NCBI GenBank assembly: GCA_016808115.1
Contig: JAEQBH010004410.1
Coordinates: forward strand, 62,001 to 126,000
Direction: 5' to 3'
Origin: Tetrastigma voinierianum
Lineage: Eukaryota; Streptophyta; Magnoliopsida; Vitales; Vitaceae
Length of the DNA stretch: 64,000 bases
Both the position numbers and the translations under genes were made by a program. The notes under the pieces were generated by a model. The model did not search any database. It was not told the DNA's origin and saw only the letters and a list, made by a program, of their open reading frames with translations. Below are positions 35,636 through 47,900 of this stretch, piece after piece (positions within the stretch are counted from its first letter, which is position 1; each line of letters starts with the position of its first letter).

Positions 35636-36570
35636 CAATTGATTAAATATGGTGATGAGCCTAAGCTCTCTCGTACCAAAATATTATGTTTCACATGGTA
35701 GACTCGGGGCAACCTGTGGTCAATAAAAAGGATTTGAGGCGAATTATTGAAAATTCACATAGATATTCATTAAAGAACCAGAAGATTCTTTTGTCTAGTG
35801 ATTATCCATGTACTGCTTGTTCACAAGGAAAATTCATTGTTAGATCATCTCATACAAAAGTCCTTGTTGAATCCCCAACATTTTTGGAACCAATTCAAGG
35901 GGACATATGTGGACCAATTCATCCACCATGTGGACCATTTCGCTATTTCATGGTGCTAATAGATGCCTCATCTCGATGGTCACATGTCTGCTTGTTATCT
36001 ACCTGCAATGTTGCATTTGCTAGGCTCCTTGCTACAAACACATTTTCAGATTATCCAATCAAGAAGATCTGTGTTGCTAATGCTGGTGAATTTATATATA
36101 AAGTCTTTGATGATTATTGCATGTCATTGAATCGGTGGGTGGAATATCTGATTGCTCATGTACATACATTAATGGCTTAGCAAAAGCCTCATCAAACAAC
36201 TCCAATTGGATTGGGTTCTAATCTTACTTATGAGGACAAAGTTACCTATTTATGCTTGGGGACATGTCATTCTACATGCTGCAACATTGGTTCGCATTCG
36301 ACCGACTGCTAATCACCAACAATCACCATTTCAATTGGTACCTGGTTAAATTCCAAATCTTTCCCATTTACGAGTGTTTGGATACACTGTACAAGTTCCA
36401 ATTGCACCTCCACAATGCACAAAAATGGGTCCTCAATGTCGATCAAGAATATACATTGGTTTTTATTCACCATCAATTATCAAGTATCTTGAACATTTGA
36501 CAGGAGACGTTTTCAGAGCAAGATTTGCGGATTGCCATTTTGATGATGGGGTCAATTTCCGTCGTTAGGG
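35636..36570 (+). pseudogene. Copia integrase remnant
   Basis: The zinc-binding start is partly recognisable (HRYSLKNQKILLSSDYPCTACSQGK-like text over 35755-35830, with the CxxC pair). The catalytic core follows with GDICGPIHPPCGPFRYFM and LIDASSRWSHV, giving the first aspartates. The later core glutamate region around 36170-36300 is broken by frameshifts. The end (36370-36560) matches the GPQCRSRIYIGFYSPSIIKYLE block. Confidence 0.85.
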
Positions 36571-37195
36571 AGATGCTTACCAAAAGAGAAACGACGGAAA
36601 TTATTTGAATGCATCATTCATGTCTCATCTCGACCCGCACACTACTCAATGTGACAAGGAAGCGTAGAATCACTCATCTCGTAAGATTGCTACCACCCGT
36701 TCGATGCATTTACAGATAACAAAGAACCAAGTCTCTATATACCTACTGCAAACACACTAGCAAGGATCAATATACCAACTGGAAAACTACTATTACGTGG
36801 CAGCTAATGAATCATCTATGACATATCTGGCTAAGATACTCAATCTTAGGTTCAAAAGATTTAATTCGCGAAAAGGAAAAATAAAAGTGGCAACAAAACC
36901 CCGGGGCTTCAAGAAAATAACACTCCTGAAGAGGCCACTCCCACAATTTCTAAAATCATAACTGCCGAAGAGGAAAGTGTCATTGAAGTGACACATGCCC
37001 TTGAAGAGCCAATAGTCCTTGAAGAGATACAAAATCATGAAGATGCACAAGTACTTGCAAATGATGAAATTTCCATAAATTATGCATCCACCGGGGAATT
37101 GTGAGATCGTACAAAAGTGGTTATTAATGAGGTATTTTGCTTTGCAGTAGCCATAGAAATTTTAAAAGAAGATGATGATCATGAACCACGCAGTG
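36571..37195 (+). other. Integrase-reverse transcriptase linker of the copia element
   Basis: Decayed linker with Glu-rich coding traces around 36900-37060 (EEATPTISKIITAEEES-like). No catalytic motif lies here. A minus-strand frame at 36793-37050 is a shadow. Confidence 0.45.
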
Positions 37196-38010
37196 TTGAT
37201 GAATGTTGCAGTAAACATGATTGGTCAAAGTGAAAAGAAGTAATCCAAGTAGAATTGGACTCTCTAGCAAAACACAAAGTATTTAGGCCTGTTGTCCCAA
37301 CACCCAATGATATAAAACCTGTAGGTTACAAATGAGTGTTTGTAAGGAAACGTAATGATAAAAATGAAATTACTAGATACACGCACGCCCTCAGGCACAA
37401 GGTTTTCACAAAGACATGGGATTGATTATATACTTAAACGCATTCACCGTGATAGATATTATTACGTTTCGATATTTAATTAGTCTGTCCGTCTCATAAG
37501 GACTAGACATGCATCTCATGGACTTAATCACTGTATATTTATATGGTATGTTAAAAAATGATATTTATATGAAAGTCTTTGAAGGATTTCAGTTGCCTCA
37601 AGTAAACACATCACAACCACGAAATATGTACTCAATTAAGTTGAGGCGATCATTATATGACTTAAAACAATCTAGAAGAATGTAGCACCGCCTAAGTGAG
37701 TATTTGATCAAGGATGTGTATATTAACAATCCTATATGCCCTTTTTGTGTATTTATAAAGAAATCAAAATTAGGATTTGCTATCTTTGGCAAAGATATGT
37801 TGATGATATAAATTTATTTAGGGACTCAAGCTCACAAAAGCAAACTTACATATTTGAAGGATGAGTTTGAGATGAAAGACTTAGGAAAACTAAATATCAT
37901 TCCCGGGGTCTCGCAAATCGAGCATAAGTCTAATGGAATTCTCATACATCGCTCAACATATGTCGAAAGGTATCAAGTAATTTAACAATGACAAAGCATA
38001 TCCATTAAGT
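37196..38010 (+). pseudogene. Copia reverse transcriptase remnant
   Basis: The block KHDWSK(stop)KEVIQVELDSLAKHKVF, then KPVGYK(stop)VFVRKRNDKNE at 37215-37370 is the classic copia reverse transcriptase start; both stops replace tryptophan (TGG to TGA). TYLYGML-like and MLMIYIYLG-like pieces follow, the latter near 37795-37815 at the position of the YVDD motif, which is lost. The enzyme is inactive. Confidence 0.85.
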
Positions 38011-38740
38011 TCTCCAAAGGATCGTTAGATCCCTTGATGTTAAGAGATCCTTTTAGTCCCAAAGAAGAACATGAAGCACTACTTGGTCCTGAAGTATCAT
38101 ATCTTAGTGTAATTGATGCTTTGTTATACTTAGCACAGTGTACAAGGCCAGATATTGCATTTTTAGTTAATTTATTGGCAAGATTAAACTCTGCACTAAC
38201 TTAAAGACACTGGAATGGCGTGAAACATATCTTACGTTACCTTTACGGGACTACAAATTTGCGTTTATGTTATTCAAAGGAATCAACTCTAAAAGGATAT
38301 GCAGATTCTGGATCCTTTCTGATCCTCACAAGGTCACATAAACAGTGGTATGTATTCACATGGCAATACCGTAATTTCGCGATCAATCCGCTGCACTTTG
38401 ACTACCACTTCCTCTAATCACTGAGATAATTACACCCATGAAGTAAGTCATGAATGTGTATGGTTAAGATCAGTGGTACACCACATTCAAAATGCATGTG
38501 GGTTACTTTTGATTACAAGCATTCCAATAACAATTTATGAAGACAATGTTGCGTGTATTGAACAAATCAAAAAAGGATACATCAAAGGTGACAGAACCAA
38601 ACATATCTCACCAAAGTTTTTCTTCACTCATGAACTCCAGAAGAGTCATGAAATTGAAGTGAAGCAAATAAGGTCGAGGATAATGTTGCGTGATTATTTA
38701 CCAAAGCTTTGCCATCATAAACATTCAAGAAATTGACATG
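38011..38740 (+). pseudogene. Copia RNase H remnant
   Basis: 38220-38310 reads VKHILRYLYGTTNLRL...GYADSG, the start of the RNase H domain with its GYAD aspartate. At 38500-38700 ITIYEDNVACIEQIKKGYI and GDRTKHISPKFFFTHELQ follow, with the D of YEDN and the TKHI block. Frameshifts separate the two halves. Confidence 0.88.
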
Positions 38741-39042
38741 ATACTGATGCGCCGAGTTTCAGATAAGTCAAGTTGATACTCATCGCAGGAGTACATCTTC
38801 GTCTACCGCTTATCCGGGACATATGCACGCTGTACTTTTTTCCTTTGTCCGGTGCTCTTCCCACCGGGTTTTTACCGACGGGGCGTTTTAACGAGGCGCT
38901 TTCACGCGCCTAACATCAATTCTAAGACTTACAAAATATTGTACTCATTTTCCCTTGCTACATTTTTTCCCTCAGGGTTTTTTTTAACAAGGTTTTAATG
39001 AGTCGGATTATTTTAGTATGATGGGCATCCAAGGGGGAGTAT

Positions 39043-39281
39043 TGTAATAATGGTGAATGACCACCCATATTCTTCATATGGTAGATGACCACCCATATTC
39101 TGCTTAAGTATAACCCCCCCTTACCATTAAAGTTTGTAACCCTTCCTATACCCTTTTGTTTTTATATTCAAGATTATGAGCTTATAAGAAGGAGGACTTA
39201 GACCATTTGAAAAAGAGATGTAAGCATTTTCAAGAATCTCTCTTATCTAAACTCTTCGAATCTTTTGATTACTTTTCAATA
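39043..39281 (+). repeat. 3' LTR of the copia element
   Basis: It starts TGTAATAATGG right after the polypurine tract and aligns with 33498-33726. The end is placed at 39281 by that alignment and may be off by a few bases. Confidence 0.82.
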
Positions 39282-39492
39282 AATAATTTTTATGTTATTT
39301 TTAAATTTTATTTAACTTGATGCTCAAAAATAAATATTTTAACTTTAACTTTATAAGTTATAACTTTTTTTTTTTTTATTCTTTGTAAATATTAAATAAT
39401 TTTTAAGTTACACGTATATTATTAAAATCAAAGGCCAAAAGCCAATAGATCAAAGACATGCTTTAAAAAAAAAAAAAGATGGAAGGGACTAA

Positions 39493-40574
39493 GGTAGCGT
39501 TTGTTTTTTGACTTAATGCTGAAAGTTGAATAACTTCTCAAGATTAATTGCTTGCTTTTTTTAAAATTTTCTACGACTTATTGCTGAATTTTTAAAAGTT
39601 CTCAATAAAAGTAGAAAATATTACTTTTGCTATTCGTAAAAGTCATTTTCCACAAAAAAGAAAACTCAATCATTGTCCAATAAAAAGAAGAGCTAGCAAT
39701 ATACACTACTAGGGATGACAACGGGAGGATTTGGGACTGGACTGGCCCCATCCCGACCATTGCTTATTTTTTCAATTCTCAAACTTGTCTCATTTAAAAA
39801 TTAAACAGAGGCATGAGATGGGAAAATTCAAACTCTCGCTCACATATTTTATTTTATTTTTTTTAAATTTTAATTTTTTATATTTGCTTTTTTTTTTATT
39901 ATATTAAAATTAATATTTTTTCTATAAAATAAAAATATTATGAATTTTTATAAATTATTTATTAAAACATTATAATAATAATAATTATTATTTATATTAA
40001 AGTATAAAAAAATTTTTAAAATATAATTGGGGCTTGAGCTTATTATTATTATTTTGATATATGGCTCATATCGCTTCATTCGGTCCGTTTCTCGCTCAAA
40101 ATCGAAAAATTCGCCCTTGAGTCATTGGACAACTTATCACCTAAAATCGAAAAATTTCCGCTTATCTCGTAATTCGACGTTAAACTTTTTTTATTACTGA
40201 TTACAGACGAATTTAATCTACAGCAAATTGCCATATCCGAGATCTAGAGAATTTTCTAAACTTTCCTGAACCCTTATGACAATTTATTATTTTTATTAAT
40301 ATTTTACCATTTTTGAAAATTTCTAATTTTCTCGGGTTTTACAGAGAGTAACAATACCTGAACCCATTAAAAACCCGATTAAAATTAAATTAAACATGTG
40401 CCATTAAGAGTTTGGTATGACAGAAACCCAAAATAATTTTGTCTGCTTATCATCCCCATCGATCACTTAATGTTAAAAAACAAAAAGCTTAATACTTAAT
40501 GCTATTAAGTACTATTTAGCATTAAGCTCAAAAAAAAGTTCTATCAGCATTAAGTGAAAAAAACAAATGCAACC
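39493..40574. mobile_element. PIF/Harbinger-like non-autonomous element, with a smaller repeat inside
   Basis: The left end GGTAGCGTTTGTTTTTTGAC and the reverse of the right end GGTTGCATTTGTTTTTTTCA form inverted repeats of about 33 bp that continue through CTTAATGCTGA. TAA flanks each end (39490-39492 as CTAA and 40575-40577), fitting the 3-bp TWA duplication of PIF/Harbinger elements. No transposase is encoded. Inside, 39713-40460 begins GGGATGACAACGGG and has an inverted partner near 40450 (GGGGATGATAAGC in reverse), suggesting an insertion within it. Confidence 0.65.
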
Positions 40575-42230
40575 TAAGTTTGAGCCTTTAAGATTGTTTG
40601 AATAAAAAATTCAATTTAAAAAATTTAACCCTTTATCAAATTTTATTTCATTTTGATAAAAATATTCTTATTATTCTCATGTAAAAATTTCATTTCTTTT
40701 AAAAATATATATAAATATATCTTTGAAACATAAGAAAAATATGGGGAAAAGGTTAAGGTAAAGATATGGATTTAGGTTCCATCCCAAGTTCCCATAAATC
40801 CTTCATGAATATAGATAAAAAATAAACAATTTCTTCCCCATAAATGATTTCCAATGCAATAAATCTAATAAAGATTTTTTCCTTTTACAGATTATTAGAA
40901 AATTTTATACAAATGCATTAACATGAAAGTGCACCTCATTAAGGACAAGAGTTTAAGAAATTCAATCAAAACTCATGACTCAAAAGAATCCACCTTAAAC
41001 ATGAGAACTTTCAAGAAATAAAAAATTAGAAAAACATATTAATCAAACTCACCACACTACTAAAAAAGAATCCATCTTAAAAATAAGAACTTTCAAGAAA
41101 ATATGAAAAATAGAAAATTTTTCACTCATAATCATTTGAGTTTCTTCCCATTCTGAATTTTCATCTTTCAATAACTCTCAAGAATTTTATGTGTCATTTT
41201 AGTGCATATGATTTATATTCTCCGCCATACTCAAAAAAGTCTAAACAATGAATTTTTTTATTTATATATTCTCCAATATAAACTAAACAATTAATTTTTT
41301 TAAAATAATATCCCTTAAAGTCCTATCTGCTCACTAACGAGTGACGACTAAACCATTGAAGTAAGTTTCCATTGAATAAATTTTTTTTATTTACTTTAAA
41401 ATAAAAGTACTACAAAAAGTTATCCTTTTTTCTTTCTTTTTTTTTTTTATCATAGTTTCCTTGAGTCAACACAAAAAGTAGCATGTGCCACCGTGATCCT
41501 CAAATACTTCTCCTCTAAGTTTCATTTCTTTCTCATAGATGCACGTTGGACTTTTATAAATAAATTTTGATGAACATGTATTAACTAAACCTTATAAGAA
41601 TATTATATTTTAGTAAAAAATTAAAAAAACAAATTGTATTATACATGTAAGTTTTTTTTAATAACATATGTATTGCAGTTTTGCAATAGTAAGTAAACAA
41701 ATGCTAATTTTCTTAGCAAAATAATATAAATATAACAGAATTAATAATATAGATAATATAATGTGTATGTTTTTGTTGAAACATGCGATTCAAAAAATTG
41801 AGTAGGGTCTCAAAGGGTACTTTTTCGATGGCAATACTGGAATGGGCTTATATAATTAGCAATGAATCCGACATGGATTTCTAACACGAAGAGTCCATCT
41901 TGGATTGACTAAACCATTGGAAGTAAGTTTGCCTCTGTTGAATAAAAATATATTTTTAAAATAAAATAATAATTACAAAAAAAAATATCCTGTCTCTCTT
42001 TTTTTTTTTTTTAATCATACCTCTGTGGTCCTCCAATACTTCTCCTCTAAGTTTCCCTTCTTTATCATAGATGCACGTTGGTATACTACTTGTATGTATA
42101 TTTGTCTCGCAACTTAATTGGTCAGATTCTCACTCCCTTGTGGTTAGGCAACTTTATCAAGAATGCAAATGTCACCTTTCCTTTATGACTTATAGATGCA
42201 AATATCACACTAAATATAGTTTTTCTATTT
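40575..42230. repeat. AT-rich spacer with a diverged direct duplication
   Basis: No gene is seen. A segment starting AAACCATT(G)GAAGTAAGTTT at about 41350 recurs at about 41911, and its later part, CTTCTCCTCTAAGTTTC...CATAGATGCACGTTGG, at about 41505-41550 recurs at about 42040-42080. The two copies are about 530-560 bp apart and roughly 200 bp long, with T-rich gaps. Confidence 0.6.
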
Positions 42231-43476
42231 CAGGTAGACCGTAGAAAGCGTAGAAATTGAGCTTATATGTAATATAGAATACAAAAAAGATGATTATGAC
42301 TATATTGGAAAAGAACCTCCTACTACAGATTATATCCTTGGTATTCGACCTGTGCTGATGAATTATAGTATGGTTCCAACCGTAAAAATAATTGGATTGT
42401 TAACAAATTCATGATTGTAATGTGTCTTCCATCACAATACACTTAACCTTCACAATCACCTTTGAATTCTTCATGTAATTGTTTAATCTTAAGATAATGC
42501 CAATGAATTTCATCCTGTTACTTATCGTAATATGACAAAGATTCTAACGTGGTAAGTTTACAATACGCAATGCAGAAAATAATGGTGATTTATAAGACTT
42601 ATCCAGATAAAAGCCATATCTTCGATGTGATGTCAAAAGGCAATGCAAATCCTTCCAGTTCATAATCCTTCCAACTAATCGCTTTTGATACAAGAGAATG
42701 TACCTAGTTTATAAGGCAACAAATTTGCACAAGTTTAAAGTATCTTTTGTACTATCATGGACCCAAATCTTGATGAAATATAAAACTTTCTAAAAAAGAA
42801 GGGAGGAGTGGAATATAGAGTTTATGGAAAACTATTATTTTTTCTATATGATAAAAGACTAGATACACTTGTCTCATTGCTGCAAACAGGTACTTTTCCT
42901 ATATGACGTAGTCTCCACAAACCATATTAGCAATTTCCTTGAGCTGAATTTTATAGACTTCAGACCTAGTCTTAATAAACCAGACTCAAGATGTTCTTTT
43001 TTTTTTACATTATATGCATAATAACTGCAATTCTGTATATTCTTCCAAAGAATAAAAGTAATGCTATTGAAGAAACAGACCAAAAAACACAAAAATATAT
43101 AGGTCATGCAATAACATGTGCTTTATTTCCTTGATCCATCAAGAACAAACACTCAAACCAAACTTTACTTCATTGCCTTCCATGCTTTCAAACAAAGCCA
43201 ATTTAAATGTATAAAATTCACCATCATCCTTCATTGTAATGTTGTAGAATTTTCATGAGGCTATTGAAGTTTCTTCAAACTATGTCAAAAGAAATTGTGG
43301 ATAAACAAGTAGTAAAATTGAGATTGTCTCATGACTATAAGAAACATAAAGAGCAGAACAAACATTGCAAAACCACCTGATATGAATCAATTAAGATGAA
43401 TGAGTCATTGTAGAGCTACAAATTTAAGATTGATAGACGCCTCAACGTGTCCATGATAATCACACCTGCATATTTG
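42231..43476. repeat. Diverged copy of the 521-bp array unit and flank, left of the chromovirus
   Basis: GTAGACCGTAGAAAGCGTAG at 42234 matches GTAGACCATAGAAAGCGTAG at 55843. GATGTGATGTCAAAAGGCAA at 42624 matches the anchor of the array units on the right (56281 onwards). The match runs to about 43000 (CATATTAGCAATTTCCTTGAG). From 43100 to 43476 no match is seen. This is a more diverged copy than those at 55.8-64 kb. No gene is recognised. Confidence 0.65.
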
Positions 43477-45214
43477 TGATTTATCAAATCCACATCTATA
43501 TAAATCATAAAGCCTATTACTGTACATAGAGTCATCAAAATGAAACTTCTGTCCAGAACACAGCGAGAATAATACACATCTGTAAGAAAATGAATACCAT
43601 TTCAACTGATCAATATCTCTCCACAAAAAACACATCAACTATATATAATAGGTTCAAGAGTTAATAATGATTTCATATAAATATATATTAAACTTTAATA
43701 CCCATATATATGATATAACTAATGCCAGTTATAATCCCGATTTTTTCAGAAATTTATACTTAATGAGCACCGGTAAGACACTCCATCAAATGAGATCCTC
43801 TACAGAGCAGTTTCAAGAGAATGCCATGGGTTACTCCCCCACCTAAGTGCATGAGACACAAAAAATGGGAACAATCACATTCAGCTAAATTTCATGAACT
43901 CCAATTCAATGTCTACATTGACCAATCCCATGTCCCGAATGTCCTCGATCGACTCCCCTCACACATGTCGGTTTAATATAGTGCAAAATAATCGCTTTTC
44001 AAAATAAAAAGCTTTTTGTTCTGAAAAACACACTACCGAAGTTTCGGTGAAATATCGACAACCCCTCCGAGGCGACCATTGATAACCCTCCGAAACAATC
44101 CCTACGGGCCCTCCGACGGAATTGTTGACACCTCCCCAACACAATTCTCCGGAAATCTTCCGTCGAAATTCTTCACAAACATTTCATTTTGTCTCATTTC
44201 ATGTCATGCACTACTCCTAATACTCTAGGGTGCCCCAAGACATATGGAATGCATGATACAATTTAACATTCATGCTAATATATTCACATGCATATATATT
44301 AACATAAGAAATCACATAAAACATGTTATGCAAATCTCACTACACCAAAATTAGCTCACATGGGCTAATTGACAAACACGGAGCAATTCATTTTGAATCA
44401 CCAACCAAACACATTTTCACACTGAAAAATTTCGCTATTATTCATGCTGGTCAACAAACCCTCGGGTTACTGTTCACGACCACACAAATAGGAATTTTCT
44501 CCACTCGCCCAAAGCTTTTTGAGACCGGAAGCCACGGCTAAAACAAGCCCTTCAAAATATTCCTAACCATTTACATGGCTCTAGCCAAAGATTAACGCAA
44601 GTAGGAAAGATCCTCACTCAAGTTGTCTGACTCCACCTTAAATTCCAGGCTCACGCCAGAAGCTCTCGCCAACAAGGTAGGAACAACTTACTTCTTGCTT
44701 GCCGAGAACCGACGGTCCGATCGTCGAATCCTAGAGAGAAGGCAATAATCTTCTCTCTAAAACACAAAATCTCAAGACCTACTGCATCCCAATTCCTCAT
44801 TCTGCACGTTTTCTCCTTTTTTTTCCATTTGAGAAGACAAACTATTCAAACATTTTGTCTATTCACCAACAATTCCAAAATTTCCAATTTATGTCCCATT
44901 TTTTCACTATTTGACATCTAACACTTGATTCGCCATCCATTTCCATCATTTACTCATGCAACATGTCACAGGTTAGCATAAATAGGTGACTCAGATCACA
45001 TGTCTCTCAAATCGCTTTTACTCAAGACCCACACTCCTGGCCTTAAAACGTGAAATTCGAATCGCCTGAATCTCAGATGAAAATCCACGGTAGCTAGATT
45101 TGAAGACGATTCCAACGTGGAAACCGCTTCAACCGAGATCTAGAAAATTTGGTTTTTACCTAAAATGACCATTTTTAGCTATTTTTCGAAAATTGAATTT
45201 TCCTGTGTTTTACA
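43477..45214 (-). repeat. 3' LTR of the chromovirus-type element
   Basis: It aligns with 53844-55549. Shared blocks include TCAACTATAT...GTTCAAGAGTTAATAA, the CCCTCCGA repeats (44060-44125), TTCTCCACTCGCCCAAAGC-like text and TCCTAGAGAGAAGGCA. The outer end is placed at TGATTTATCAAATCCACAT by comparison with TGACCACACAGGTCCACAT at 53844. Short frames in both LTRs share SVVCF(S/Q)EQKAF on the minus strand; this follows from LTR identity, not selection. Confidence 0.8.
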
Positions 45215-45228
45215 TTCTCCTCCTTAAA

Positions 45229-46184
45229 AAGAATTTAGTCCCCAAATTTAATAATCATTAGAATAACTCACATGCATATGCAATGCACTATAATATGCAT
45301 AAACTAGTTATTTAAGTTTAAACGACTAAACCATCGCACTTCATCCTAAACAAGAAGGATAGAAAGATCAATCCTCAGCGTCCATGTTGATTCCTCCATC
45401 TACTGCTGCCATAGTAACTTTATCATGTTCTGGTCTCATGCAAACCTAATCCTCCGGGTTACATCCACATACACACCGGTCCCCCTCAAGGTCCCATCAA
45501 GTCAACTTCTATCTTCCCATCCACTACACATATCGGATCTCGAGTGTACTCCTGAGCAGACGGAAATACTCCCGTGACACCTGTAACACATGCTAGGCGT
45601 GAAGCCAACCGCACGCTACAAGAGCCACCTCCTGCATCTCGAAGGGCCCAATAAACCCCATGATAACTTCCTCATGCAGGCCGAACCCCGACCACTCCTC
45701 TCAGGTATCACCAAGAAGACGTGATCACCAACCCTGAGAACCTAAGGCCCCATCGCCGTACATCATAGGATCTTCCGTCTGCCTCCTGGTCGTGAGAAGA
45801 CGCTGTCAGACAAACTCACCCAGTGTCTCTAATCGTGATTAGGACCGCTGATGGAGCTCCCACCTCGGCCTAAACATACCTGACTCAAGATGGCCTCCCA
45901 CACAATGCCCCCTACATAAGGTGCTATCTCGTATACCGTCGACAACTCATGTTGTGAAGTAATTCCACTAAGGGGGCAAGTGTGCTCTCCCAAATGCATT
46001 CTTATGATCCAGACGATGCTCGCAAAGATGTCCTCTAACACTAGATAGAGTCCTCTCTGATCACTCATCCGTCCGTCCAGGAAAAGGAAAGTCAGATCGC
46101 GTCAGTCAGGCTCAGCCTCAAACTCTTCCCAAAAGTGCATCGAAACTTCCAACCTTATCCGACATCACTATGTCGATTCTTGGT
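45229..46184 (-). pseudogene. Chromovirus integrase, C-terminal half
   Basis: Downstream of the nested solo LTR the minus strand resumes IDIVMSDKVGSFDALLG-like core sequence (about 46184-46130), then LEDIFASIVW, then the stretch YEIAPYVGGIVWEAILSQVC and GESSISGPNHD-like text (46020-45840), and KVSLSDSVFSRPGGR-like text after it. These are recognisable equivalents of the conserved C-terminal integrase core. A final block (VTGVFPSAQEYTRDPI...VVDGKIEVDL, about 45600-45480) corresponds to the sequence before the chromodomain. Multiple shifts are present. Confidence 0.78.
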
Positions 46185-47574
46185 CCGACCTTAATATGGA
46201 TCCGACCAAGTCTGTGGGCGCTGACTATAAAATCGACTCTCATTGACTGTTTTTCTCGTAGCTTGAACGTAGCCTGTGGGTATATGTGACAATTTCTCGT
46301 AATAAATGCAAAACATTACATACAAAGAACACGCACCGACGAGTCCATCAAAATCTGCGACACACAAGTCCATTCATTTCATACAATACTATACTACATG
46401 TTTAATACAAATATCGGAGATCGAAACTTGATCTTTGAGTGAGCTTTTATCTACGAGATGATCAAATGCTGGCTGGTGTGGAATGTCTATCCTCTTGCCT
46501 CCTCTTCGAGTACCTACACGGATTGAACATCGTGCTAAGCTTCGGCTTAGTGGGGAACATATAGCGAGGAATGACCCGATAACAATAATTGTCGTCACAA
46601 TCTTTTACATTTACTCTTCATATGCATATACTTGAAACCTATTCTTATGTGACTTCTAACTCATAGCATATTACACATGTAGGTTTCATCCTTTTGAGAT
46701 TCCAAATCATTATCATGTTCGTATTACTTCCATGTGACATGTCTTTTACAGGTTGTAATTCATATCTTCTACATGTATGACTGGTCAGATCATATTCAGA
46801 GCAAACTTATACATATACAATGGCAAATCGGGCAATTCGAGTCATATCAAATACATACGGTCGAATCGGACTTATATAATACATATGAATACAGGACATT
46901 AGTCCATAAGCGGTCTGGTTTCAACGAGATACATATCTTTTGGTCTCACGCGGTCGAACATATCAACAACCAGTTGCTCGGTTTATATCACTAATCATAT
47001 TCGGACTTATACATATTCATGTCGAGGCATTAGGTCGTCTCTTTACATGTTTCATGACTTTCTCGGGTTTCGAATTAGTGTTTATTCATGTCATTACATA
47101 GTGCGTCTACTTGTACTTTATGACACTAACGGAGATTCTTACATCTCCCATAGGGTCTGAGCCTATCTGAGAGGTACCGAGTATATACGGTCGAATGAAA
47201 TTTGAATTTCTTTCTCTCTTATTGTTCATTCTTCAAATTTACATGGTTTATGTTCCATGGCTTTAGTATACAAATCGGAACATATTCTTATGCGAAGGTA
47301 CCCGTTAACAGATCTCAGAATCTTCAAGAATTCATATAACGGATTTACATACATAATTATCCTTGTAACCAACTTATGCTTGTTCAGATCTCTCGTATAA
47401 GGTAATGAACTTATACTTATAGCTAACTTATACTTACTCGAAACTTACACTTATTTTTACCGATACGGAAGTACCCGTAGGTACATTCAGATCTTTACCA
47501 TATTCATTTCTTTACTCTTATTAACTTTTATTCGAGTCTTTATCGTATATCACGTTTATTCTGAGGCCAGATCA

Positions 47575-47900
47575 TGAAATGAGTAGGATGCCGCTCGCGA
47601 TACGTGCAGGGTATAGTGCGATGCGAGGTCTTGTAGCACTAGCAAGGTGCCAAAGCACTGTCAGACGTGCTGCCCCGCATAGCGAGTGTCGTGGCACTGG
47701 CGGGTGCGGGGAAGCCTTGCGTCAGGCGATGCACGCCCGCGTGCTTGAGTCTTATTAGCACTAGCGGGATCTTGAAGCCGCGGATCGAGCGATGCGCCCA
47801 TGTAACAAAGTCGCGGTAGCACTAGCGGGAGTGCGAAGCATCGATCGAGAACGTGCATGTCCGCGTGAAGTGCGTAACTTAGCAGCGGGAGTGTCATATG
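47575..47900. repeat. GC-rich minisatellite in the nested solo LTR
   Basis: About four copies of a unit near 75-80 bp contain 'agcactagcgggagtgcgaagc' variants and 'cgatcgagcgatgcgcccgcgtg' variants, near 47620, 47690, 47760 and 47820. The stretch is strikingly GC-rich against its surroundings. At the matching place the sister LTR has a different, AT-richer tandem repeat (59536-59950). Confidence 0.6.

Larger units (their letters stand above)
33498..39281 (+). mobile_element. Ty1/copia LTR retrotransposon, decayed, 5.8 kb
   Basis: Short LTRs (33498-33726 and 39043-39281) start TGTAATAA(C/T)GGTG and share the blocks GACCACCCATATTCT-like and GGAGGACTTAGAC. Between them lie gag with a zinc knuckle, protease, integrase, reverse transcriptase and RNase H, in the copia order (integrase before reverse transcriptase). 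A polypurine tract AAGGGGGAGTA (39031-39041) precedes the 3' LTR. The 5-bp target duplication could not be fixed: the flanks share TTTTTAT (33491-33497 and 39287-39293), but this is AT-rich and not exactly at the LTR end. Many stops, several of them TGG to TGA, make it inactive. Confidence 0.92.

Noticed and set aside
33486..39293. TTTTTAT as target duplication of the copia element
   Set aside because: Identical 7-mers flank it, but the family makes 5-bp duplications, the right copy starts five bases past the placed LTR end, and the DNA is AT-rich, so it stays unproven.
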